Of a stretch of 34,507 nucleotides of DNA, positions 27,173 to 34,507 are shown piece after piece. This stretch comes from a virus, in IMG/VR virus record IMGVR_UViG_3300042391_000071, positions 1-34,507 of that record. One strand, 5' to 3'. The first letter of the stretch is position 1. Each line of letters opens with the position of its first letter. The notes beneath the pieces were generated by a model. That model searched no databases and was not told the DNA's origin. It was given only the letters and a program-made list of their open reading frames with translations. The position numbers and the translations under genes are program-made.

Positions 27173-29226
27173 TGATTAGCACAGAGATATACATAGAAGA
27201 GCAGAAGATTGATCTATTGCAAGACATATCTACTGAGTTCACTTATGCCATTGACGATGTAAGTGAGTTCGGTAGCCGCAATACTTCTTATAGCAAAACA
27301 ATTAGCATACCAGGAACGGCAAACAATAACCTTGTCTTTGGTTACATCTTCGAGCTTAACAATGCTAACTTCACAGACAACACCTTGCCGAACGTTGGCT
27401 ATAATTTCAACGTAACTAAACAAGCTAACTGCAAAATCTTTATTGACAAGGTGCAAATATTCAAAGGCACTTTAAGAATATTAGAGATAGTTATAGACAA
27501 AGAGACTATTGAATACCAATGCAGCGTAGTAGGAGAACTTGGTGGCTTTATTAATCAGCTAGGTAATTCACGTTTAGAAGATTTAGATTTTAGTGCTTAC
27601 AACCATACTTATAGCGTAGCAAATATTAGCAATAGTTGGGATAATGCCGGAGGCTCTGGTTACTACTATCCGCTTATTGATTACGGAAATGTTAGCACAG
27701 GAGTTAATGGAGTAGCCAAAAAGGACTTTCAATATACAACGTTTCGACCGGCTTTATATGTGAAGGAGTATATACAAAAGATATTTGCCGGAACAGATTA
27801 TACTTTTAACTGCTCGTTCTTTGATGAGGCTATATTTAACCGCTTGATAATACCGCACAACCAAACAAACATAACAACGTTAAATAATACAAGCCTCAAC
27901 GCAGCAGCGAAGCTAATAACTATAAACACCAATTTGAGTAACATTGTAGAATATACAATGGTAACGGCAGGTAACTTCACACTTGACGGCTTAGGTCAGT
28001 TATTTACTTATGGTTCTGGTGTAACAATTACAACTGATATAAATATTTTATTAATAGGTAACGTTACTTATTACAATCCACCGCTACCAAACTATTCTGT
28101 AATACTCTATAAGAATAATATAGAGATAGGCAGACAAGATTTTGATGCAAGTGTTAGCAGCTTTATGAACTGCCAATTTACAGTTAGCGGAGTTACTTTT
28201 GCTAATACTGACACAATGCAGGTGCAAATATCAGGCAACGGCATTATCCTTGCTATTACCGGTGGAGATATAGGTGTAACAACAAGCACCCCTACACAAG
28301 TGCAGGTAAACATAGGAGAAACAATTAAAGTTAATGACACTATTCCAAAAGGTATATTTCAAAGAGATTTCTTTTTGAGTATAGTTAAGATGTTTAACCT
28401 ATATGTATATGAGAATAAGTTTAATGACAAGGAGCTGGTTATTAGTCCGTATGTGGACTTCTATCCTGAGGTATCGGCTAATGCAGAAGATTGGACTAAT
28501 AAAATAGATAGAGCAAAGCCTTTAAGTATTAAGCCAATGAGTGAAATCAATGCCAGGTACTATAATTATAAGTTCAAGGCTGATAACGACTTCTATGGCG
28601 AGAACTACCGCAAAAAGTACACAGAAGGCTATGGAGATTTTATTTACGATACTGAGTTTGACTTTGTAAAAGAAACCGACACCTTAGAAGTTATATTTGC
28701 TGCCTCTACATTGTACCAAGCAACAGGGCAAGACAAAGTATTTCCGGCAATCTATAAGAAGTCAAATACTAATAATGCAGAGGATAGAATGGATAGCATT
28801 ATTCGTATAATGCAGACTAAGAAGATTACAAGTGTAGGCAGTTGGAATATTATGAATGGAGCAACTAATTTAGCATCTTATACAAGTTATGGTTATGCCG
28901 GACACTTAGATGACCCAATTAACCCTAATAACGATATAAACTTTGGCGCACCAAAAGAGCTACAATTTAGTCCTAACAGATACCCAAGCACAAACGTATT
29001 TAACGCTTATCATAGTCCTTATATTGCGGAGATAACAAGCAAGGATAGTAAGCTATTAACGTGCTTTGGTTTACTTGATATTATAGACATTTTCAACTTA
29101 GATTTTAGTAAGTATGTATATATAGACGGGGTTTTATTCAGGCTTAACAAAGTAGAGAACTTTAACCCTATGGAATACAACACTACTAAACTATCATTTC
29201 TTAAAGTAATAGAAACATCATACTAA
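27172..29226 (+). CDS. Large tail/baseplate protein (hub-like)
   Basis: This 684-residue protein begins MISTEIYIEEQKIDLLQDIS, then FTYAIDDVSEFGSRNTSYSK and ISIPGTANNNLVFGYIFELN. I recognise this start in tail genes of Bacteroidetes phages, probably as the baseplate or tail-tip hub. The C-terminal half contains FYGENYRKKYTEGYGDF and SKYVYIDGVLFRLNKVENF. It has one-base overlaps on both ends, so it is co-translated with its neighbours. The enzymatic or receptor role is unknown. Confidence 0.65.
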   Translation: MISTEIYIEEQKIDLLQDISTEFTYAIDDVSEFGSRNTSYSKTISIPGTANNNLVFGYIFELNNANFTDNTLPNVGYNFNVTKQANCKIFIDKVQIFKGTLRILEIVIDKETIEYQCSVVGELGGFINQLGNSRLEDLDFSAYNHTYSVANISNSWDNAGGSGYYYPLIDYGNVSTGVNGVAKKDFQYTTFRPALYVKEYIQKIFAGTDYTFNCSFFDEAIFNRLIIPHNQTNITTLNNTSLNAAAKLITINTNLSNIVEYTMVTAGNFTLDGLGQLFTYGSGVTITTDINILLIGNVTYYNPPLPNYSVILYKNNIEIGRQDFDASVSSFMNCQFTVSGVTFANTDTMQVQISGNGIILAITGGDIGVTTSTPTQVQVNIGETIKVNDTIPKGIFQRDFFLSIVKMFNLYVYENKFNDKELVISPYVDFYPEVSANAEDWTNKIDRAKPLSIKPMSEINARYYNYKFKADNDFYGENYRKKYTEGYGDFIYDTEFDFVKETDTLEVIFAASTLYQATGQDKVFPAIYKKSNTNNAEDRMDSIIRIMQTKKITSVGSWNIMNGATNLASYTSYGYAGHLDDPINPNNDINFGAPKELQFSPNRYPSTNVFNAYHSPYIAEITSKDSKLLTCFGLLDIIDIFNLDFSKYVYIDGVLFRLNKVENFNPMEYNTTKLSFLKVIETSY

Positions 29227-31001
29227 TGGCACAAGAGAACATAGGTATAAATATTAATGTAGAAGGCAATGCTAACCAATCATTAGGTACATTAAAAGCA
29301 CAGTTAAGAGAAGCAACGCAAGAAGTACAGGCTTTATCTGATAAGTTTGGTGCTACATCTAAGGAAGCGGTAGCAGCAGCCAAGAGAGCAGCAGAATTAA
29401 AAGATGCAATCGGAGATGCTAAAAGCTTAGTAGATGCCTTTAACCCAGATGCAAAGTTTAAAGCCTTAACATCTTCTCTTAGTGGAGTAGCCGGTGGTTT
29501 TGCAGCAGCACAAGGAGCTATTGCTTTATTCGGTGTTGAGTCAAAAGAAGTAGAAAAAGCTTTATTGCAGGTACAATCAGCAATGGCTTTATCGCAAGGC
29601 TTACAAGCAGTAGGAGAAAGTATCGATAGCTTTAAGCAATTAGGTACAGTAATTGCAAACAGTACAATATTCTTAAAGGCAAATGAATTAGCTAACAAAG
29701 CTACTGCATTTACTATGAGATTATTTGGTGTAAGTGTAGAGGCTACATCTGTTTCTTTTAAGGTTCTTAAAGGTGCTATTGCTGCAACAGGATTAGGTTT
29801 ACTTGTTGTTGCACTTGGAGAAATAGTTGCGGCATTTCAAAGTTATAGTAGTGCAGCAGAAAAGGCAGCAGAAAAACAAAAACAACTTAACGATACTATT
29901 TTAAAAGGAGCAAAAGTAGGATTAAAAGCAGAACAAGAGTTTTTAGCTAATAAAGAAAAACTTGACATTGCAAGAGCTAAGTCAGCAGGGGCAACTGAAA
30001 AACAAATATTTGATATTGAGCAAAGATTTAGAAAAGACAGAGCTGAGTCACAACAAAGATTTCTAAATGAAACAAAAAATGCTGATGTAGAAGGAGCTAT
30101 AAGTACAGCAGCAGAAATTAAAAAAATTAACACAGAAGTAGAAGTTGCAGAATTAGAATTTCAAGCTAAACAAGCAGCAGCAAGAAAAGCGAAAGCAAAA
30201 GAAACAGCCGATGCACTAGCAGAAGCAGAGTCAGCAAGAATTGAAAAGCAACTTGAAGACGAAAAAAGGCTAACAGAAGAATATTTAGCTGAGTATGACA
30301 AGAGAAGGAAAGATGCAGTAAATGCTAAAATTTTAACACAAAAAGAGATTGGGAAACTAGACCAAGAAGAAAGGTTAAGGCAGGAACAGGAGAACAATAA
30401 AATCTTTGATAATCAAATTTCATTACTAGGTAAAACAAAAAACTTTACTTTACAAGCTATTCAAACGCAACAAAAAGCGAATGAAGACGCAGCTAAAAAT
30501 ATAAACTCTGTAAATAAATGGTTAGCATCTGAGGATAAGAAAAGATTAGATGCAAAAGTTTCTGACACACAAAGTGCATTATTTTTACTTAGTGCAATAG
30601 TAGACCAGAATAGTGTAGCCGGAAAAGCTATTGCGGTTGCACAAGCAATCATTAATACTTATCAAGGTGCTACAAAGGCATTAGGTCAGGGTGGTGTTCT
30701 TGGTTTTGTAGGTGCTAGTGCGGTAATTGCTGCCGGTTTAATAAACGTTAAAAAGATTGTTAGCACAAATATTCCTTCTGCAAAGGGTACAGGAACAGTA
30801 GGTGGTGGAGCTTCTGCACCAAGCCTATCAGCAGGAGCACCAATAGCACCCCCACAACCACAAGCACAAACAACTACCTTAGATAATCAGACAATCAACG
30901 CAATAGGCAACCAAGCCGTTAGAGCTTACGTTGTAGAGAACGATGTAACGAGTAACCAACAACGTATCGCTGCTATAAGACAAAGGGCAAGGTTCGGTTA
31001 A
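29226..31001 (+). CDS. Tape measure protein
   Basis: This 591-residue, Ala/Lys/Glu-rich helical protein starts ENIGININVEGNANQSLGTL, then KAQLREATQEVQALSDKFGA. A hydrophobic segment (AATGLGLLVVALGEIVAAF, about residues 185-205) is followed by long coiled coils (about 215-420), then a second hydrophobic region VAQAIINTYQGATKALGQGG, VLGFVGASAVIAAGLINVKK. This layout is typical of tape measure proteins, which set tail length and carry the membrane-penetrating part. At roughly 0.15 nm per residue the tail would be about 90 nm. The C terminus is Pro/Ala-rich, then helical. Confidence 0.82.
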   Translation: MAQENIGININVEGNANQSLGTLKAQLREATQEVQALSDKFGATSKEAVAAAKRAAELKDAIGDAKSLVDAFNPDAKFKALTSSLSGVAGGFAAAQGAIALFGVESKEVEKALLQVQSAMALSQGLQAVGESIDSFKQLGTVIANSTIFLKANELANKATAFTMRLFGVSVEATSVSFKVLKGAIAATGLGLLVVALGEIVAAFQSYSSAAEKAAEKQKQLNDTILKGAKVGLKAEQEFLANKEKLDIARAKSAGATEKQIFDIEQRFRKDRAESQQRFLNETKNADVEGAISTAAEIKKINTEVEVAELEFQAKQAAARKAKAKETADALAEAESARIEKQLEDEKRLTEEYLAEYDKRRKDAVNAKILTQKEIGKLDQEERLRQEQENNKIFDNQISLLGKTKNFTLQAIQTQQKANEDAAKNINSVNKWLASEDKKRLDAKVSDTQSALFLLSAIVDQNSVAGKAIAVAQAIINTYQGATKALGQGGVLGFVGASAVIAAGLINVKKIVSTNIPSAKGTGTVGGGASAPSLSAGAPIAPPQPQAQTTTLDNQTINAIGNQAVRAYVVENDVTSNQQRIAAIRQRARFG

Positions 31002-31036
31002 ATGATAACAAATTAAAAGACTTAATATTTAAGATT

Positions 31037-31621
31037 ATGGACTTACCTGTTTATTTATTAGACATTAGCGAGGATATGAATGACGATGCAGAAGTAGATT
31101 ACGTTGCATTAGTAGACAAACCTGCTATACAAAAGAATTGGAATGCTTTTAAGAACCAACAACGCTTTGAAGTGGTTAGCGAAGATAAGCGAATTATTTC
31201 TGGCCCTCTTATGTTGGCTGATGTACCTATTTTTCGCAGCGATGCTACTTACGGCGATTACTATGTGGTGTTCTCTAAGGATACTATTTTTAAGATTGCT
31301 CAAAAGTTTTTCAAAAAAGGCTACCAATCAAACGTAAACTTAATGCATTCTCCTGATGCTCAGGTAGAAGGGGTAACAATGTTTGAGAGCTTTATTACAG
31401 ACGAGAGCAGGGGTATATTACCAATGAAGGGCTTTGAAGATGCTCCTGATGGAAGCTGGTTCGGTAGCTTTAAGGTAGACAATGAGGGTGTTTGGAACGA
31501 CGTTAAAGAGGGCAAATTCAAAGGGTTTAGCGTAGAGGGTTTATTTACTTACAAGACTAAGCCAAGCAAAGAACAAGAACTTATGAATGCAATAAAGGAA
31601 ATATTGCAACGGGTTAAATGA
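31037..31621 (+). CDS. Prohead serine protease (XkdF/Peptidase_S78_2-like)
   Basis: This 194-residue protein begins LPVYLLDISEDMNDDAEVDY and contains SNVNLMHSPDAQVEGVTMFE, with His of the catalytic set. GKFKGFSVEGLFTY carries the Ser. His in NLMHSP and Ser in GFSVEGxF are the signatures of the XkdF-type S78 protease family, which cleaves capsid and scaffold during head maturation. It lies directly upstream of the scaffold and capsid genes, as expected. Confidence 0.82.
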   Translation: MDLPVYLLDISEDMNDDAEVDYVALVDKPAIQKNWNAFKNQQRFEVVSEDKRIISGPLMLADVPIFRSDATYGDYYVVFSKDTIFKIAQKFFKKGYQSNVNLMHSPDAQVEGVTMFESFITDESRGILPMKGFEDAPDGSWFGSFKVDNEGVWNDVKEGKFKGFSVEGLFTYKTKPSKEQELMNAIKEILQRVK

Positions 31622-31657
31622 TAAACTAAATCTTTTATTAATATTTAAACAAAAAGA

Positions 31658-32248
31658 ATGATGAACGCAAAAGATGCAATAATGCAAATTAGGGCTTTGT
31701 TCGAAGATATGCCACCAGTAGAAGCACCTGCTCCTGTTGAAGCACCTATCGAAGAAGTACCTGTTACATTCGCAGAATATAGCCTTATGGATGGAACAAA
31801 GGTTATGATTAGCGAACTTGCTATCGGTGGTCAAGTTACCCTAGCAGACGGAACACCTGCTCCAATGGGCGAACACCAATTAGCTGACGGCACTCAAATC
31901 GAGTTAGACGAAGCTGCAAAAATCTTATCTATTGAAACACCAGAGGCAGAAGCAAAAGAAGCTGACGAAACACCTGCTGAAATGGGCAAGAAGTATGATG
32001 AGAAAATGGCTGACGAAATTTCGAATTTAGTAGCTGAAAACGAAAATCTTAAAACACAAGTAGCACAATTAGAGGCAAAAGTTAAGAATGGTTTTAGTCA
32101 AGTAGCTGAACTTATAGAAGCACTTACTAAGACACCTAACGCTGAACCTATTGCGCAGCCAAAAAACAACTTTGGTTCTAACGTAACTACTCACAATATG
32201 AAGTACGATAGAATTGAAAAATTTAGAAACGCTTTATTAAACAAATAA
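31658..32248 (+). CDS. Putative capsid scaffolding protein
   Basis: This 196-residue acidic protein has an N-terminal Pro/Ala/Glu stretch (PVEAPAPVEAPIEEVPV), a beta-like middle with DGTKVMISELAIGGQVTLAD, and a C-terminal coiled coil (ISNLVAENENLKTQVAQLEA). It ends in a basic RIEKFRNALLNK. Coiled coil plus acidic linker between protease and capsid is a usual scaffold layout. Either ATG at 31658 or 31661 could start it. Confidence 0.7.
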   Translation: MMNAKDAIMQIRALFEDMPPVEAPAPVEAPIEEVPVTFAEYSLMDGTKVMISELAIGGQVTLADGTPAPMGEHQLADGTQIELDEAAKILSIETPEAEAKEADETPAEMGKKYDEKMADEISNLVAENENLKTQVAQLEAKVKNGFSQVAELIEALTKTPNAEPIAQPKNNFGSNVTTHNMKYDRIEKFRNALLNK

Positions 32249-32260
32249 AAATAAAATAAA

Positions 32261-33214
32261 ATGGGATTTGATGTATCTGCATTAGCAAACTATACAAAAG
32301 AAAACGAAGCTCTACTTGTAACTTCATCTGTATTGGGTGCAAAAACTGCTGCTCTTATTAAGAGTGCAGGTAACGTTATGGTTGGCGTAAAGTCAAGCGA
32401 AAAGATTAACATTATGGAAACTGACGCTATCTTCCAAGATGGTGCTTCATGTGGCTTTAATGCTTCTGGTTCTACTACCTTTACTCAGCGTACTGTAACT
32501 CCGGGTAAAATTAAAGTAAACGAAGCTCTTTGCCCTAAGGATTTAGAAGCTAAGTATTTACAAAAAGCTTTACCTACTGGCTCTATGTACGATAGCGTAC
32601 CTTTCGAGCAAGAGTATAGCGAAAAGAAAGCTAAGACAATCGCTGCACAATTAGAGACTGCGTTATGGACTGGCGACACTTCAAGTGTGAATGTTAATCT
32701 TAACCGCTTTGACGGGCTTGTAAAATTAATCGGTGCTGCTTCTGGTGTTGTTGCTGCAAACGCTTCTACTTTTATTAGTGGTGCGCCTTTAAGCTCTATT
32801 ACTGCTGCTAACGTAATCTCTATCTTTGATGGTGTTTACCAAGCAATTCCTGCAAAAGTTGTAGCTGCTGATGATATGACTATCTTCTGCGGTCAAGATT
32901 TATTCCGTACTTATACTGTTGCTCTTAAAAATAGCGGTTCTTTCAATTACCAAATTGATGTAAAAGCTGATAGCGAATTTGTACTTCCTGGTACTACAAT
33001 CAAAGTTATTGCTGTTGCAGGTCTTAACGGAACTAACAAGGTTTACGCTATGCGTTTAAGCAATATGTTCTTAGGTACAGACTTATTGAACGAAGAAGAG
33101 AAGTTTGAGATTTTCTATGCAAAAGAAGCTGACCAAGTACGTTTTGTATCTGAGTTTAAGATGGGTGTAAACATTGCCTTCCCTGACGAAGTAGTGAAGT
33201 TTATCCTTGCATAA
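32261..33214 (+). CDS. Major capsid protein
   Basis: At 317 residues this is the usual size for an HK97-fold capsid. It is relatively Ala/Ser/Thr/Val-rich (SALANYTKENEALLVTSSVL, GSTTFTQRTVTPGKIKVNEA, AAQLETALWTGDT). The mid-region TPGKIKVNEALCPKDLEAKY is typical of Bacteroidetes phage capsids. It follows protease and scaffold and precedes a strong terminator, which fits very high expression. There is no obvious cleavable N-terminal domain. Confidence 0.88.
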   Translation: MGFDVSALANYTKENEALLVTSSVLGAKTAALIKSAGNVMVGVKSSEKINIMETDAIFQDGASCGFNASGSTTFTQRTVTPGKIKVNEALCPKDLEAKYLQKALPTGSMYDSVPFEQEYSEKKAKTIAAQLETALWTGDTSSVNVNLNRFDGLVKLIGAASGVVAANASTFISGAPLSSITAANVISIFDGVYQAIPAKVVAADDMTIFCGQDLFRTYTVALKNSGSFNYQIDVKADSEFVLPGTTIKVIAVAGLNGTNKVYAMRLSNMFLGTDLLNEEEKFEIFYAKEADQVRFVSEFKMGVNIAFPDEVVKFILA

Positions 33215-33220
33215 TTTATA

Positions 33221-33251
33221 GGGTAGGTTGAAATATACCTACCCATTTTTT
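33221..33251 (+). terminator. Intrinsic terminator after the capsid gene
   Basis: GGGTAGGT (33221-33228) pairs perfectly with ACCTACCC (33237-33244) around an 8-base loop, followed by TTTTTT at 33246-33251. It should end much of the capsid transcript. Confidence 0.88.
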
Positions 33252-33274
33252 CAAACTAATTTAATTCAATAACA

Positions 33275-33796
33275 ATGGCTTGTGCTTTAACTCAAAATTA
33301 TACCTTAGATTGTAAAGACAGTTTAGGCGGTATAACCGAAGTTTATTTTATGGCAGCAGGAGATGTTACCTCTACAACAGAGGCGAGTGGTGTAATTACT
33401 GCTCTTGTAAAAGCATCTGGCAAGAAGTTCTTTAAGTACGAACTTGTAAAAGGCACTTCTCAATTAGTTGAGAATGTTAATGCAAACGTACAGAACGGAA
33501 CTATCTTTTATGCTCCTGAACTAACTATCATATTAAACAAATTACAGGCTAACACAAGAAACGAAATCTTGTTATTAGCTCAAAACACATTAGTAGCAGT
33601 AGCCAAAGACAACAATGGCAAATACTGGTACTTAGGTAAAACAAGAGGCTTAGACCTTACCGCAGGTAATGCAGGTACAGGTACTGCCGAAGGAGATAGA
33701 AGTGGTTACACTTTAACCTTCACAGGTGCGGAAGCAGCCCTTGCACCAGAGGTAAACTCTACTGTGGCAGGTCAATTAACTACCGCAGGTTCTTAG
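33275..33796 (+). CDS. Putative tail tube or head-associated structural protein
   Basis: This 173-residue, Ala/Thr-rich protein starts MACALTQNYTLDCKDSLGGI. Strand-rich parts follow (VYFMAAGDVTSTTE, YELVKGTSQLVENVNANVQN, LTIILNKLQANTRNEILLLA, YWYLGKTRGLDLT). It resembles tube-like proteins in Bacteroidetes phages, and placement after the capsid gene supports an abundant structural protein. It sits between two terminators. It could instead be a capsid decoration protein. Confidence 0.62.
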   Translation: MACALTQNYTLDCKDSLGGITEVYFMAAGDVTSTTEASGVITALVKASGKKFFKYELVKGTSQLVENVNANVQNGTIFYAPELTIILNKLQANTRNEILLLAQNTLVAVAKDNNGKYWYLGKTRGLDLTAGNAGTGTAEGDRSGYTLTFTGAEAALAPEVNSTVAGQLTTAGS

Positions 33797-33821
33797 GTTG
33801 TTTTGGTTTTGTATATAGATG

Positions 33822-33855
33822 CCCTCGTCTTTAATTAGGCGGGGGTTTTTTATTT
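33822..33855 (+). terminator. Intrinsic terminator after the tube-like gene
   Basis: CCCTCGTC (33822-33829) pairs with GGCGGGGG (33838-33845), including two G-U pairs, around loop TTTAATTA. It is followed by TTTTTTATTTT. This is a strong GC-rich hairpin in an AT-rich genome. Confidence 0.88.
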
Positions 33856-33874
33856 TGCAAACAATCATCATACT

Positions 33875-33884
33875 TTATATTTAT
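33875..33884 (+). promoter_or_regulatory. TTATATTTAT block four bases before a GTG start (copy 2)
   Basis: It is identical to 25298-25307, again after an intrinsic terminator and exactly four bases before a GTG (33889). An upstream ATG at 33887 is followed at once by TGA, so it is not used. This may be a promoter for the portal-connector-fibre transcript. Confidence 0.5.
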
Positions 33885-33888
33885 AGAT

Positions 33889-34263
33889 GTGATAAGACTA
33901 AACAAGGGGCAAACCCAAAATATAATCCTTACCTTGACTGAGAAGCAGCTTTTAACAAGTCCGAACTATCTATTCATTTTTGAGAATAGAAGCACGAACA
34001 CGGACATCAAATTTGTAAGGCTAAACAACACAGACATAAGTGCTTACAAAGAAAGGTACAACGAGTTCACTATTGTTGTAAATAGCTTCTTTAATACGGC
34101 ATTAAACGGGCAATACACCTATACAATATACGAACAAGCAAGTACTACTAATACAGACCCGACAGGCTTAAACCTGCTAGAAACCGGCATAATGGAGCTA
34201 ACGGGAACTACTATATCATTCACAGAATACGAAACAACAAGCACATTCACAATTAGACAATAA
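33889..34263 (+). CDS. Putative virion protein upstream of the portal
   Basis: This 124-residue protein starts at GTG 33889 (IRLNKGQTQNIILTLTEKQL). It is beta-rich with FIFENRSTNTDIKFVRLN and QYTYTIYEQAST, like small beta-sandwich decoration or neck proteins. The stop overlaps the portal ATG (TAATG). Its last 13 codons also begin the window. There is no signal peptide. The role is inferred from location only. Confidence 0.6.
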   Translation: MIRLNKGQTQNIILTLTEKQLLTSPNYLFIFENRSTNTDIKFVRLNNTDISAYKERYNEFTIVVNSFFNTALNGQYTYTIYEQASTTNTDPTGLNLLETGIMELTGTTISFTEYETTSTFTIRQ

Positions 34264-34507
34264 TGGAAATACAAGTATTGACATTTGCGGAAGCAAAGCA
34301 ACCAGAATATAAAGAGAAAAAAGGCGAAGGTTATATGCAGTATGGTCAAAATAATGACTATCCTCAATACCTTTTAGACTTGTTTAACAAATCAGCCAAG
34401 CACAACGCTATCATTAGAGGCAAGGTGAACTACATTGTAGGGAACGGATGGGTAGGCGAAGAGGCTATTGTTAAGAAGGTAAATAGAGAAGAGACCTTAA
34501 ACGACCT
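34225..34507 (+). repeat. Right copy of the terminal overlap
   Basis: It is the partner of 1-283, offset 34,224. The first 127 bases and the last 83 are identical to the left copy. The silent differences suggest that the two ends come from slightly different members of one phage population. Confidence 0.9.
34263..34507 (+). CDS. Portal protein, 5' part of the second copy (partial)
   Basis: These are the first 81 codons of the portal gene, truncated by the window end. The nucleotide sequence matches 39-283 except for eight differences, all silent. It is the same gene seen again because the molecule is circular or permuted, not a duplicated portal. Confidence 0.9.
   Translation, partial: MEIQVLTFAEAKQPEYKEKKGEGYMQYGQNNDYPQYLLDLFNKSAKHNAIIRGKVNYIVGNGWVGEEAIVKKVNREETLND

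Noticed and set aside
29201-29698. 165-codon open frame on the minus strand opposite the tape measure gene
   Set aside because: It is a shadow of the Ala-rich tape measure sequence; it is Ala/Ser/Cys-biased without motifs, and no other minus-strand gene exists in the window.
34263-34507. A second, duplicated portal gene
   Set aside because: The sequence is the same as at the left end, with the same upstream gene and overlap, so it is best read as closure of a circular or permuted genome.
1-34507. tRNA genes, CRISPR arrays, insertion sequences, integrase or attachment site
   Set aside because: I looked for cloverleaf-like sequence, regularly spaced repeats, transposase motifs and tyrosine or serine recombinase motifs and saw none that I could support.

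Overview
The window is a nearly complete genome of a tailed double-stranded DNA phage (siphovirus-like), with every gene on the + strand. Bases 1-283 recur at 34225-34507, so the unit is about 34,224 bp and behaves as circular or circularly permuted; the terminal copy cuts off the portal gene. The likely host is a Bacteroidetes (Bacteroidota) bacterium. The best intergenic promoters match the TTTG-N19-TAnnTTTG pattern of that phylum, leaders are A-rich with few Shine-Dalgarno sites, and several proteins look like those of uncultured Bacteroidetes phages. I see no integrase, excisionase or CI-like repressor, so nothing supports lysogeny.

Layout. 39-6867: portal with an unusual C-terminal extension, head-tail connector genes, a 996-residue tail fibre ending in a self-cleaving S74 chaperone, and two small fibre-adjacent genes. 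6868-9068: a compact lysis cassette with small membrane proteins, a one-piece (u-)spanin candidate, a second overlapping lipoprotein/membrane-protein pair, a GH24 lysozyme and a holin-like protein. 9069-10924: an HNH homing endonuclease with its own promoter, a DEDDy exonuclease, a MazG-like protein and an acetyltransferase. 10925-11225: a regulatory gap with inverted repeats and a strong promoter. 11226-15058: early/replication region with ERF annealing protein, HTH protein, a DnaA domain IV-only protein, a structured leader or small RNA, a DUF1376 initiator-like gene carrying an iteron plus AT-rich cluster, and a partner gene. 15055-20227: a cytosine methyltransferase with a second protein encoded inside it in another frame, VRR-NUC nuclease, sigma-like protein, PP-loop (PAPS reductase family) protein and a hexapeptide acyltransferase plus two glycosyltransferases. 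20282-23468: packaging, with HNH, a ParB-methyltransferase fusion and small and large terminase. 23469-34263: virion genes, with a tail assembly chaperone and probable -1 frameshift, tail tip proteins, tape measure, S78-type prohead protease, scaffold, capsid and tube-like protein.

How it fits together. Early transcription probably starts at 11201-11208 and late transcription at 23516-23523. Both promoters carry the same 22-bp element just upstream, suggesting a shared regulator. Terminators after the tail chaperone, the capsid gene and the tube gene divide the late region. Two of them are followed by an identical TTATATTTAT block four bases before a GTG start. The most notable items are the nested reading frame in the cytosine methyltransferase gene, the T-rich frameshift site, the RNA with complementary hairpin loops in front of the initiator gene, the origin-like iterons inside that gene, and the duplicated promoter element.
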